From Amia ocellicauda (taxonomy: Eukaryota > Chordata > Actinopteri > Amiiformes > Amiidae), in assembly GCF_036373705.1 (NCBI RefSeq), contig NC_089850.1, positions 27,606,733 to 27,670,732 of the forward strand: DNA of 64,000 nt. Reading direction: 5' to 3'. The notes below the pieces were generated by a model, which searched no databases, was not told the origin of the DNA, and worked only from the letters and a program-made list of their open reading frames with translations. Positions within the stretch are counted from its first letter, which is position 1. Every line of letters starts with the position of its first letter. Positions 24,779 through 37,639 of the stretch are shown here, piece by piece. The translations under genes were made by a program, and so were the position numbers.

Positions 24779-24960
24779 CTCCGAGCCTGACACGGCTGTC
24801 ACGTCTACCAGCGACACAGCATCACGTCTCAGGAAATGTACGTCATGCGTCTCCTTTACCGTAACTTTCCAGGAACACGCATCTGCTTTTGAATTTGCCG
24901 TAATGTTGGGAAAACCAACGCATTCATTTGTGTTTTCTGCTTCCCCCCCCCCCAAGAACA
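24779..24960 (-). promoter_or_regulatory. SERAC1 non-coding first exon and promoter region
   Basis: On the minus strand a strong donor, TCGGAG|GTGAGC, ends a CpG-containing segment at 24779. The next acceptor downstream is the one opening the ATG exon at 23698, so this is the best candidate for the non-coding first exon. A CRE-like TGACGTA lies at 24839-24845. No TATA box is evident. The transcription start is not determined. Confidence 0.55.
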
Positions 24961-25344
24961 ACTATGCAATAGCTTACTTATATTTTTACTTACTTAATTT
25001 GGCATGCACAATAATCATAGGTTAATGTGCAGCTTCGGTAGTTCTTATTCTTGTTGTAACTTATTCTCAGGGTAATTTCTGATAGGTGCATATTTAGTAT
25101 GTGGAAAATAACCATCAATAAATAGTGTGGCATACTGCTTTATACCCCAAAGTAAAGAACTGGACTCAGGTTAGAAACTTGACATTTGAAACACGATATT
25201 CATATTATGTGGTCACTGTCATAACATGAGCACAGATGGCATAGAGCTTCACAGATGCTAGACAGTAAGATTTACTCTGGGGCTGAAGAGTATGGCTCAT
25301 TATATGGACTGACAGAATGTAATCTACCTATCATTGAATACATA
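24961..25344. other. Upstream flank of SERAC1
   Basis: AT-rich DNA between the SERAC1 promoter and the Tc1-like element; nothing recognised. Confidence 0.5.
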
Positions 25345-25572
25345 CAGTGAGGGAAAAAAGTATTTGATCCCCTGCTGATTTTGTCCGTTTGCCCACTGAC
25401 AAAGAAATGATCAGTCTATAATTTTAATAGTAGGTGTATTTTCACAGTGAGAGACAGAATAACAACAAAAAAATCCAGAAAAATGCATTTCAAAAAAGTT
25501 ATACATTGATTTGCATGTTAATGAGGGAAATAAGTATTTGATCCCCTATCAATCAGCAAGATTTCTGGCTCC

Positions 25573-25669
25573 CAGGTGTCTTTTATACAGGTAACGAGCT
25601 GAGATTAGGAGCGCTCTCTTAAAGGGAGTGCTCCTAATCTCAGCTCGTTACCTGTATAAGAGACACCTG
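25573..25669. repeat. Internal hairpin of the Tc1-like element
   Basis: Same roughly 40-bp-arm palindrome as at 10518-10614, starting CAGGTGTCTTTTATACAGGT. It would form a stem in DNA or in the transposase mRNA leader. Confidence 0.85.
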
Positions 25670-25711
25670 TCGACAGAAGGAATCAAACAATCAGATTCCA
25701 AACGCTCCACC

Positions 25712-26724
<1,013 letters not shown>

Positions 26725-26931
26725 GTCGAAGGGGTCAAATACTTATTTCCCTCATTAACATGCAAATCAATGTATAACTTTTTTTAAATGCGTTTTTCTT
26801 GATTTTTTTGATGTTATTGTGTCTCTCACTGTTAAAATTCACCTACCATTAAAATTATAGACTGATCATTTCTTTGTCAGTGGGCAAACATACAAAATCA
26901 GCAGGGGATCAAATACTTTTTTCCCCCACTG

Positions 26932-26990
26932 TACATACATACATACATACATACATACATACATACATACATACATACATACATACATAA
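26932..26990. repeat. (CATA)n microsatellite
   Basis: About 14 CATA units directly abutting the right TA duplication of the Tc1-like element. Confidence 0.95.
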
Positions 26991-28298
26991 ATAGTCGTTT
27001 ATACAATTTGAGTTAATATTTTACTGAACAAGTAGTGAAAACTGATGTAGAACGGATGCATTCAGTCATTGTTTTGCATAAATGAAGGTTCTTAGGCCAT
27101 TTATTCAAATCATGAAGTTGCATCTAGATGGAGTGATCCTGTGTGAATAAATTAAGCATTGTGGGGGAGACATTTGAGTGCAGTTGTGCCAGAATCCAGA
27201 GTCCAGAAATAAAAGAAAGAAGAGCTATTTCAAGTATATAATTAATTCTGAGCCAGAACTGTCAGTATAGTCTCCGCCCTGAATTAAGAACTGGAAGAGC
27301 CAGTGAGCAGCACTGAGGTTTAATTATTAGTTTTTTAATTAAAAAAATATTACAATACAAGAACTTACACACATTCTATAATACCACAATATAATATTTT
27401 CCCATTTTTGAAAATTAATTCCAACTGTATATAACACACAAAACAATTAATTATTTTCCAGTTAAAATCTAAGACATATTCGTACATCCAGACATTGCGG
27501 TAGACAGGTCCAGTAGAGTCTGTAGTGTTGTTGAATGAAAACTAAATGGCACACTTACAGTTTAAAACAATACAGATAAACTGCTTTTCTTTTACCACTG
27601 GTATTTCTTGAATTAAAATAACACTTATATAATGGAACAACTTGATAACATCCCTCTCTTTCCTTTACAGTCACAGTCACTCTTTCTGTGTATTTCCAGC
27701 TGGGGACAGGATATGTTGTAACCTCTCCCAGTTGCCTTGACTTTGTTTTCCGCAGTGGGTCTGGAACAGCCCCTAGAGGGTCTGGCCGCTGTCCTCATAA
27801 CCTGGCAGAGCTGAGACTGATCAGGGGTGTTTTATTGGTCGCTAGTTGTACTGTAACTGGTAATAAGCAGTGGGGCAAACATTGACAGCTTAGCAATGTT
27901 GGGTAATGTTGAGTAAATGGTGTTACAGGGTCATTGATTATGTCACTGGGCCTACAAACACAGAGCACACTGGAAAACCTTCAATTTGGTAGTGCTGAGC
28001 ACGATCTTGGCCACCATTGTTAGGCCAATCAAGCATAAGTAAAGGTCCAGCCTCTGAAAATGTTGTCAGTTCCAGAAGTGATGTCAACACAATTAGAATC
28101 AGTTAAAACATGAGATTCTAAATACAAACTCCTCAAGGCATACCCTTCAATGGAAACATATAAAAGCTGTTAAATTCTTAGACTACTAACTAATCTCTAA
28201 ACCATCACAGTTCCAGTCCACTATATACAGCTGCTTTCAATGAATCATTCCAGGTGGGAAACCATTCAATATCTAGTCTCTCTTTTAGCTCCAGCCGG
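26991..28298. other. Intergenic DNA and MYCT1 3' untranslated region
   Basis: The part above about 27830 is probably MYCT1 3' UTR: a minus-strand AATAAA lies at 27831-27836, roughly 470 nt after the stop. Nothing else was recognised. Confidence 0.5.
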
Positions 28299-28828
28299 TC
28301 AAGTGCAGGTCTCCTGGAAGGCCCGAATGACACTCTCATAGGCGGGCGGGGGAGTCTGTGTGGAGTGGAAGGCACGCAGGCTGCTGCTGGACCAGAAGGA
28401 GTCGGGCCTGGCCGGGGTCGCCACATTGGAGATGGAGCCGGCGGGGCTCCGGGGCAGGGTGGTCTGGCTGCCCTCCTCGGCTTCCCGGGCAATCTGACTG
28501 CACTGCAGCAGCGGGTGGAAGGTGGACGCCCTGAAGCTGGGCTTACGGCCCAAGGGGTCGGGCTGCTCCAGGGAGGCCTGCCGATGGAAGGTGAAGGCGG
28601 CGCTGGCCAGGCTGTTATTGCTCCTCCGGTCGTAGCTGCTGTTGCGGTAGAAGCCAGAGCGGTTATGCAGGAAGCTGTGTGAGGAGGTGCCGCGGGGCGA
28701 CCGGGGGCTGCGTGTGGAGATGCGGGCTGAGGCCCTGCGCCTGGACAGCCACGTGATTAGGATCCAGATCAACGAACCGATCAGCAGGCCTACCACCATG
28801 GACAGGCAGAAGGCCAGTATCAAATGAT
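28299..28828 (-). CDS. MYCT1: MYCT1 coding exon 2 (terminal)
   Basis: 530 nt after acceptor cttgttccccccag. It carries the transmembrane helix, Ser/Arg-rich cytoplasmic tail and PPPAYESVIRAF C-terminus; stop at 28299-28301. The open frame runs on into the intron to 28868, but the acceptor fixes the boundary. Confidence 0.95.
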
Positions 28829-30885
28829 CTGGGGGGAACAAGTAACAATCATCCCAACTGGTTACCATCCTTTCTTGCTATTTCACTTATAAAGTGTTGC
28901 TTATCAAGCCTATATTCTGTTAATTTCACTCCAAGCTTTTGAAAAGGCCTATGAAAAGAAGGGCCCGGGAATGGGATGTGTTTCCTGGTTACATATACAG
29001 CTTCTTCAGAGGGTTTTTCAGTTACAGTTACCAGGTTTGTTTAGAGAGTCTAATTGGAAATGCAAATAGAAACACCAGTAGAGAATTCAATTATTGTATA
29101 TAAGTGTATATAAAACAAACAACCTAAACTCTTAATACCAAATAACCAATTGAGTACTTGTATTAAAGGTAACATTACTGCTTTACAATTACTTTCATGC
29201 CTTATAAGAAAATGCCTCAGGAAAATTGCTGACACCTCTACACCTCAAAAAACTCCCTTCATAACTATCTATGTTTAAGCAATGTGTTTAGTTGTAATGC
29301 TGCATTAAGTCATCTAATACTATGTTACATGCAAGATGTATTCAAAATGTTTGAATATTCAGAATATGAGAATTTCATGTGAGTATTCTTGATAAACTTA
29401 GAAGTTAAATAGTATGTCCCTATATTATTCAGGTGTGGCTACAACATTGAGATTATACGCAACACTCTTTATTCAATAAGTTATTTTATTGAAAATGCAA
29501 GCAAGAACCCAAGATTCATTGAAAAAGTCAGAGACCTGCTCAACTATAGGCTAGATACTACAGTATTCAGAAAAAGGTGTTTACATGTCCTAATATTCCA
29601 GTTATAACCCACTAGATATTTTAATAATCCTCATATTTTATTTGGAATGCTCATATTCAGAATACTGCTGATCATATTCCTAATAAGGAGTTTATAAGAC
29701 TGATAAAATATTTGGAAAACTAGTGCATTAGTGTGCATGTAAACTAAATAACTGTCATTAATTCATTATTTGCACAATGTGAATCCCATACCAAACCACC
29801 ATATGATAGCAAGAATGCTGCACATAGATCGATTGTGTACAGAATCATCATTTCTTGAAGGAAGTCCAGATTGAAAGACTGAAAGATTGAAATTGTATTC
29901 ATAATTTAAGAAAAATGTAATTGTATTCAAATAATTGGTTGTTGGGTCTCGTTGGTTCAGGCCTTTACATGATGTAAGACCTCATTGATTGTATTCACTT
30001 GTGTAAATTGGAATTCGTAAAATGTATTCTGCTTTGAATTGCTTTGTATTATGTAAATCTGAATTTGTAACATTTGATGCCTTTTACTGAACTGTATTTT
30101 TGAACTCTGTATTGCGCTTATGTTTTGTAAGTCGCCCTGGATAACGGCATCTGCCAATAAATAAATAATAATAATAATACAAGTTTTTCATGCATCAAGT
30201 AGAAGATGTGCAAATTCGCCAATCTACACTTGAGGGCACTGTATGCCTTAATACCGTATTCCAATTTTATATTACACTTTATTTGATTGGGATTAAACTT
30301 TAATATCACATGCACTACAATGTAATGAAAAAATAAATCTGAATGTCAGCCAAGACACTTGTAGTCAGTATATAAATATCTATGCTTTGGAGCCTTATTT
30401 GGTTCTACATATCTAAACTTATAATTACATTATTTTAAACATATAACTTAAAAAACATCAGCATTAAAAAAAAAAAACATGATAGTTATTTCCTTTGTTC
30501 AAATACACACAAAACATTAAAAGATGAATTAATATAATCCTATTCAAACGATTACACTTAATTAATAGGATGTATGGTTTTATTAGCTATAATAAAGTAA
30601 TCAGCAGAAATGTAGCTGCTATAACAAGTATACTTATTTCTTTCTTGTTACAAGACTAATACACCTCCTGAAATTATCTTGGTGATTAGATTTCTAAATT
30701 TTAAACTAGCATTCCATTGTAAACCACTATGCACCATCTTAATGTAACACTATACATGTAATATCATAATGTTATATGTCTTTTATCCAAAATATTGTAT
30801 ACAATCAAACAAGCAAAAACATCTTACCAAGGAAATGAGGTCCTAGATTTTCGAAATAGTTGAGATCAGTGACATTTCCAGCCAT
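28299..30885 (-). CDS. MYCT1: Myc target protein 1, two coding exons
   Basis: MYCT1 is a small single-pass membrane protein of endothelium and haematopoietic cells, first described as a c-Myc target (family knowledge). Coding exons 30828-30885 and 28299-28828 join through a split Asp codon (G|AT) to give 195 aa. The start MAGNVTDLNYFENLGPHFL matches the human internal Met (MANNTTS-), so this is the shorter N-terminal form. Asn4 is in an N-V-T sequon. A membrane helix covers about residues 21-47 and is followed by RRR. Conserved blocks are NRSGFYR, SYDRRSN, FHRQASLEQ, SFRASTFHPLLQC and the C-terminal PPPAYES, a PPxY motif. The second exon is much more GC-rich than its surroundings. Confidence 0.95.
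28829..29984. other. MYCT1 intron, left part
   Basis: AT-rich intronic DNA with no recognised repeat before the L2 tail at about 29985. Confidence 0.5.
29985..30178 (+). repeat. L2-type LINE/SINE 3' fragment in the MYCT1 intron
   Basis: It ends with gtcgccctggataacggca, tctgcc and an AATA array. The upstream portion (aaattg-aattcgtaaaatgtat) resembles the 3' UTR of the L2 element at 39.3 kb. Confidence 0.7.
30828..30885 (-). CDS. MYCT1: MYCT1 coding exon 1
   Basis: 58 nt from ATG (30883-30885) to donor GTAAGA, encoding MAGNVTDLNYFENLGPHFL. Supported by correct splice phase and by similarity to the human MANNTTS- start. Confidence 0.9.
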
Positions 30886-32087
30886 AACTCCCTTAAAAAA
30901 AAAAAAAAATCAAGAAAGGAGTGTAAAGTGAAGCAATTCACATCTAGACTAGTCTGTTGCCTATTCCCTTATTACTTGAGCTCGGCAACATACAAATCCT
31001 TTCTGACAGGCAGACTGGTGTTTTTTGTTTGTGAAAACGGAAACCTCACTGTCACATTTCCTGCTTTTGCTGCTTAAAATTAGCAACTGCAACCTTATCT
31101 GTGAGTGGCAGGATTCCTGATAAATGCAATAGTTTCCTTTCCCATCATTTCCTCAAGTTGAAATTAATGAAGAACAATGCTGCCAGGCTTTCGTCATTGA
31201 AAGAAACCAGGCAAAGTCAAATTGAATTTTTTGAAAGCAAAACGTTAATTTGAACTTATTGTTTAAACAAAAAAGTGGCGCACAAAGGTAATTCCACCTA
31301 GCTGTGGCTAGTTATTTAATATTTATTGATTCAATATCACTATTTATTAAAATACTTGTAGTAAACAGCTAGCCTTTCGTAACAGTTGGATTTTAACATT
31401 AGAAGTCAAAGTGCAGGGGATATAATTAAATACTGAAAAAATAAAAACACAGTGAAACACTTAGATTATAACATTTTCTATGTTGCATACATAGATGAGT
31501 AAACTACATAGTTATTCACTTATGGTGTATTTCTAAATCTTCTGGATCAGTTGGTGAGATATTTCAGACCGGAAAAATAAACTCCTACAATATAGTTTAT
31601 GTCAGAGTGCTATAATGCCTATTTATTTTAGGTACAGCTTACATTGTATTTGGGCATTCTGTTTTTTTCCCCTGAACTGTTTGAGATTCCTCTGATTTGT
31701 TTGAACTCTTGTGTTTCATCAATATCAGGGAGCACAGGCCAGCGTGGAAAGAATCGAGTTTTTACATGTGCCAGTACAGTCAGTCTGCTTCTACTCCATG
31801 GTGTGAGAGTGTTCTAGTAATAACAACAGCATTGATAAGAAACAAAGCAGAGAGTGGAACCCCCAGTGTAGAAAAGCAGACGCATTCTTTCCACTTGGAG
31901 GTGATGGCCTAGGCTGGGACTTCCGCTCATTGTTGTGCCATGAAATCACTCCAAAGAAAATCCCACCCAATATGTCCTTCAATACTGTGTTCCTGCAGCT
32001 AGGAAGATAAGTATTGTAAGTCAAAGGGCAGTTCTGTGAAATATACAGTACAGCAGCTGCTGTGAGTGTTTAAGGAATGAAAGTAAT

Positions 32088-32088
<1 letters not shown>
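30886..32088. other. Upstream flank of MYCT1
   Basis: Likely contains the MYCT1 5' UTR and promoter, but no TATA box or CpG island stands out. No repeat was recognised up to the (GAAA)n array. Confidence 0.45.
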
Positions 32089-32146
<58 letters not shown>

Positions 32147-32148
32147 AA
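32089..32148. repeat. (GAAA)n microsatellite
   Basis: About 15 GAAA units; an all-purine tract. Confidence 0.97.
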
Positions 32149-33006
32149 TGTTTTTTCCTGGAGCAGTTTGGAAATTATTGTGTAGTCAATGAATTAACTG
32201 ATGTAAGAAAAAATGAAACAATAATATTTATAACACTTAAGATGAAAAGTTTATCTTCACAATTTCAAACAATTAAAGGATACAAATAGTAAATTGTTAA
32301 ATCACACATCAAAACGATTACTGTCAATCTAGAAACACTTCACCAAGCATCGAGTGTTTTTGTAATCCCCTTAAAACCAATCAAACTGAATCAGTGAATC
32401 TAACTGAAGGTTTTCAATTCTTACTTCACATTTTTCCTACTGAAGGAAAATACAACTTTCAGTCCCCACCAAGGCATTTAAATCCCTCATACCTCCACAG
32501 TAAAGTAGAGTGATAAGAACATTAATAAGGGCTGTTAAGGTCAATGTTCAATCATCACTGCAGTCCTTGGTTTGATTTTGCAATTGGCATATATAGTGGA
32601 AACAAGCCCTACTGCCAAAGTGCAGAAATGTGGACAAGCAAATGAACAGTAATTATCTTGCAAAGAAACCATCTGTATTTAAACACATCTCAATTTTAAG
32701 CTACAGACATAAAACACATGACACACAAGACGAATGTTTGAAATGCTTGAAGAACTCAGATGAGTAGGAACCCATGAACACTATCTTCTGTTCTTTACAA
32801 ATGCCCCAATACATTTAAGTGCAGCTGATTAGCTTTCAGAAATGTCATTTGCTGAACATTTCCAAAACATTATTAGTGCTAATTATGTGAGTGGTCCCAG
32901 TCCAATTAATTTCTTGTCAATTAATAACTTCACTTTATTGTTACCCCCAAATTCAATTAAATACATTGTTGCCTCAATTTAAGCATGTTTTGAGTTCAGG
33001 GCACTA
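32149..33006. other. Intergenic DNA, nothing recognised
   Basis: AT-rich DNA between the GAAA array and the hAT element with no convincing ORF. Confidence 0.5.
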
Positions 33007-33014
33007 GGTGGCAG

Positions 33015-33977
33015 CAGAGGCATAGCTAGGGGGTAGGCATACTAGGTAATTGCCTGGGGGCCCAAGCTGAAGTGGGGCCCCGAGCAGTGATGGCTGAGTT
33101 AAGTGTTTAACCCTAGTCACTTATACAAGCTTCATAAATATCCGATCCTCAGTATCGACATTGATATATCTAAGTTTTGTAAAAATAACTGAATAACTTA
33201 ATAATCCTATATTTCAATATTAATTTGTTTCTTAATCTGATCATCATCATAATGTAACAGTGCTCAACAACCAACCCTTTGTGAGCCCCTTACCCTCATT
33301 TAATAACGTTCTGCAATGAAAAATTCACTACTTTAGCCCAGACTACTACACATCACTACACACATCTGACCATACAACTTCCCAAACAACTTTTGTTTTA
33401 GACTAAATAGATATCTGTTCATTGTTTAAAGATTCAATTCAAGATATCTTGAAATAATTTAGAGATATCTCAAAATGATAATTTGGCTTGCCATAATATG
33501 CTCTACGAATGATGGAAATCTGTGTGACATGAACACACCCCATCTAAACACGCTGATAGAGTGATGCATTCTGGGCATGGTAGTTGGTAGTTTTCTGTAG
33601 GAAGTCTGCTAATAGGCATGTAGCCGGAGTTATCAATAAAAAGGAGTGAGATTAAAGAGTTGAAAAACCGACTACTGTAGGCAGTAATAAAAATCTGTTT
33701 GGGAGCCGATAGGACAGTTTCAATTGACTGTAATTTTGAACAATAGAACATAGTCATAAACGCCTTATTTAATTAATGTATTAACTTGTTGGAAAGCGTG
33801 ACATTAATCTTTTGAGCCTAGTTGGATTTCGGGTATAGAAAAAAGACTTATCATGGTGTGATATATTATAGAAAGTTTTTCAAGATAAATCAAGCAGGGT
33901 AGGTGGATGCAAGAAGGTTTGGGAGCCCCCCAGAAAGGTTTCTACCTAGGGCCCCCAAAACTCCAAAATCGCCTCTG
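33015..33977. mobile_element. Non-autonomous hAT element with 8-bp target duplication
   Basis: 963 bp. The ends are CAGAGGC and GCCTCTG. Flanks ggtggcag (33007-33014) and tgtggcag (33978-33985) agree at seven of eight positions, the target length expected for hAT. GGGGCCC-rich tracts sit just inside both ends. The interior has no transposase, so this is a deletion derivative or MITE. Confidence 0.85.
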
Positions 33978-33985
33978 TGTGGCAG

Positions 33986-36900
33986 TATTGCGTCTATTGT
34001 GAATTTTACATCCATGTAAATAAGAATACTAGTTAAGGAGGTGTATGTAAATGTTTAAGTATTAACTCAAATACTGCTTAAGAAGGGCTATGTTTTTTTT
34101 ATTGCAGTATCACATTTTGAATATGCAGCTTTTGAAAGTATAAATGCACAATTTAAGAAACGATTAAAAAGCAGGTCAGGTTCAGAAAGACATTCGACTT
34201 ATGTAACTTTTTAGAACTTTATTTATATTCAGTAATTGAACCCATTTAAAAGGTATTCATAATTTAGTTCAAATGAATGAAGAGACAAACACTTGTTGCC
34301 ATTTTAATGTTGCCCTGAAATCAGTCAAATATGTCCAAAAGATAACCTCCGTTCAAAACCTTTGTTGCGCAATAAAATTGTATTCATGCAGATGATGCAC
34401 AGCCAGTGTTGCAATCACAAAAGATCATTTATGTTTTTGAATGGAGGTGATTATATGTGCTGAAAAATGCTGAACTATTTTATACATGATTCAGTTCTCA
34501 TTAAAAGCCCACCCAAAGGGAAGTCGGGACTGTATCGAAATTAAGTGGCTCTGTGGGGCTGCTTGAGATGCCTGGTCTGTTGAGATTTGCATCACTGGAC
34601 TCAAATCCTAGTTAAGCAATCAGGGGGCTTGACCAGGAACTGACTGTAAATCAAACCCCTGCTTTATTGATTGGACCACGTTTTGTAATTGCTAATGTGT
34701 TTTGACTGGGTCCTACACTTGCTAGTGGCACTTGACTGAACCCAGGAGAGGACTGTTCTCAGTGGAGCTGGGAATTACAGCAGCCATCCGGTTTTGCTTC
34801 CCCTTGTTGGCCAACACATAGCTTTCCTCTCAGTAGAGTGTTTGGAGCTCACCTGCCTGTCTCCTTCACCACCACTCAGTGAGATACAGTATAATTAATT
34901 TAAAAGCAACACTGGGTATCACATGCAGACAGCAAGCTGTTTCTGAATAGTTTATGTCAAAGGTAATGAAAAAAAATCTCTAGGTGCAATCTCTTACATT
35001 AAGGGAGATTAATAATTAAACGTCCCAGAACACCTATCAATTCAAAAGTGAGTTCCTTCCTCTTATAGTCCATCTGAAGACTCCTGCAACCATCACTTAG
35101 ACAATGTCTTACTAAGATCAATAAAAAGGGATCAGCAAAATCAGAATGCTGGAATTTGCTAGATGCCTTCAAGACTGTTTCTGTTGCAAGTATTAGTCTG
35201 GAAAATAATAAAGAGTTTTACCTTTATAACCAACATTTTATAAAAGGTAGCAATATATAGATTAGCTGTTTTTATTTTGTACATTTAGTAGAAAACAGTT
35301 ATCCCTTTTCCAATATTTTAAGGCACTCCAGGGGTTTCTTTTCCTTGTTTTAAGTTACAGTTACCTATATGGCACACTAACATATTTAACCAAGAAATTC
35401 AAACAAGCAATGAGAGTGGTGTGGTGTATTGTGTGACATTAGAAATACTTCTAATAGGTGGTGCTAACAAATTACATGGAAATGAATAGATATACAGTAT
35501 AGTACAATACTGAGAAGAAGTTGTACTGTGTTGTTGATGAATTGTGATTAAATAGTTAATACACAGATGGACAGATGCTTGCTTTTTAGCAGACGCTTCA
35601 GAGTTATCAGAGATTATACCAGCAACCAGTTAATCTGAATACAAGAAGGATACATGAGATTATTTTTCCTAGAATCCATTAAGATCTTAACAACAGCTTT
35701 TTTTTTTCTTTTTACCATTTAAGAGCTTGGAGAATACAGGGAGAATGGTCTCTGCTGTGCCCAAGGTTACCAGTCCATGAGTGTGGGTACTAGGCTTCCC
35801 CCTAAAACCCTGATGTGAGAAAGGTGAGGAATGAGTTCCAGACTCTTGAATATCTACTGTCCATGTTCTGAGTACCTGTCTGCCTCAGTCCAGCCCTTTC
35901 AATTTCTGCTCATCTCCTGGAATGTTGCATCACAATGCTCTGCAAACACACAAGTGTAGGGTTGCACAGCGTCTTCTCAGTCACTCAGACAAACCCGCAC
36001 AACTGCAGTGTGTTAAAAACACAAAGGGACTGATTATGCATGCTGTAGACAAAGTCAGGGCCAGGGTCTTGTTTGCCTGACTGGACAATGGCTGCCATGT
36101 TATCAGTCAATCTTGAAGCCCCTTAGCAACAGTACAAACATCATCCATGCAGAAATATTTTTCCAGGAGTAAATCATATATTTGTCATAATACACTTTCA
36201 ATAACTTTCAACTTTCAATGTATTATTAAATAATTATTATTTGTATTAATAATTATAATATTTTGTCTCACTATTAATTAATCCCAGTTAAACTCATATT
36301 AACACTTAACCAGTTGTTGAAAATTATGTCTGATCTCACTTTTAAGTCTTTAGAAGGCCTGAAGGCTGTCCTGGATTGGTCTTAGTCACCAGTGATGTAG
36401 AGTGAGTATACATCCCAGTTGTGTTTCTGGCTGTTGTCATTTTGTGTTTGAAACATTACACAAAGGACATTGCTGGACTGAAAGAACAAACACATAATCT
36501 AGACTGTGAGCTATTTCAGGTACATAAGGATACACAAATAAAGGAAATGGTAATGGCTGGAGATAGGAATCAGTTATTTGCAGAATGTGGGTGTTTGGAA
36601 CAAAATATCAAGCCACCCCTTGGATTCTGTTTTGCAGTAATCTCTCAACAACTGTCTCTGAGTAACCAAAGCACTATCATCAATAACATCATAGCAACAT
36701 ACAAGTCCTAACGGCCAGCTGTCCATTGTAAATGAGAATGTCCCTTCCAGGAAAATACTGACAGGCTTTTCTCCAACTCCCACAAACCATACAGTCTAAT
36801 CTACAGTGTATCAGAGATTCAGCTTCCTTTACTGGGTATTTGTACATGTGTGAGTGAGATAATGTTATGTTTTCTAGATTTTGTTTGGAAACAGTGTTTG

Positions 36901-37059
36901 GGCGGTTCGAAGCGCACAATATATTGGCGTGTTACACAGAGAGGGATGACATCACACACTCTGAGCAATACAGGTGCATGTCTATGTTTTCCTCATTCCC
37001 CACCAAGCAGAAGCTCAAAATACATTCCTAAATGAATATCTGGAGTTTTCATCTATATT
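33986..37059. other. Intergenic DNA between MYCT1 and SYNE1, left part
   Basis: No gene recognised. Open frames at 36421-36919 are short, overlap on both strands and show no family. Mostly unique-looking AT-rich sequence. Confidence 0.5.
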
Positions 37060-37105
37060 ATTTATGTATTTGTTTGTTGGCAGACACCTTTATCCAGGCG
37101 ACATA
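37060..37105 (-). repeat. Inverted L2-type tail
   Basis: Minus-strand reading gives gtcgcctggataaaggtg and tctgcc followed by AACA/AATA units, the L2/SINE tail in reverse orientation. How far the element extends to the right is unclear. Confidence 0.6.
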
Positions 37106-37639
37106 CAAGTTAGATGAGCAAGACAAAAGTGCAGTAATACAATACAAAATTCAAATTATGCATACAATAATATAAAATAATATAAAATACAAAGCACACA
37201 TCATAGTTCAAGAGGTAACAAGTGCAGACATGATGCAGTGAGGTCCTAGGTATGAGCTAAAGGGAAGGGGCTTAGGAGAAATCACAATAAACAACAGGAG
37301 TTCTTACAATGTATAAGTACATTGCCACTGGACAGTCAGGCAAGCCAGCAGATGAGTCGCCTAGCTCACCTCAGTTAAGAATCGTTTTTTACTAGTTTAT
37401 TTAAGAGATACTTCGATTGTTTACGTGGTTACTTGTTTAGGTAAGAGTTAGATATATTTTGCACCTGTATTGTAGTAAAAACAGCGACTGTCTGTTAATT
37501 AGCAACTGACTTAGTGCACTTTGTCCATAGATTGACACACAGTTTCTGAAAATCAGAAGGGGTTACATTGTAGGCTGTTATTATTTAGCATTGTTGCGAG
37601 CTATTGATCAGTGTAACTGCATGTGTCTGGCACAGTCAT

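Noticed and set aside
24770..24961. Minus-strand 63-codon ORF at the SERAC1 first exon as an extended N-terminus
   Set aside because: The human protein start aligns to the ATG at 23689. The region has a splice donor at 24778 and is better explained as 5' UTR and promoter.
26932..26990. CATA array as a possible CRISPR or satellite
   Set aside because: It is a 4-bp microsatellite without spacers.
28254..28682. 142-codon plus-strand ORF over MYCT1 exon 2
   Set aside because: It is the antisense shadow of a GC-rich coding exon; glycine-rich and family-less.
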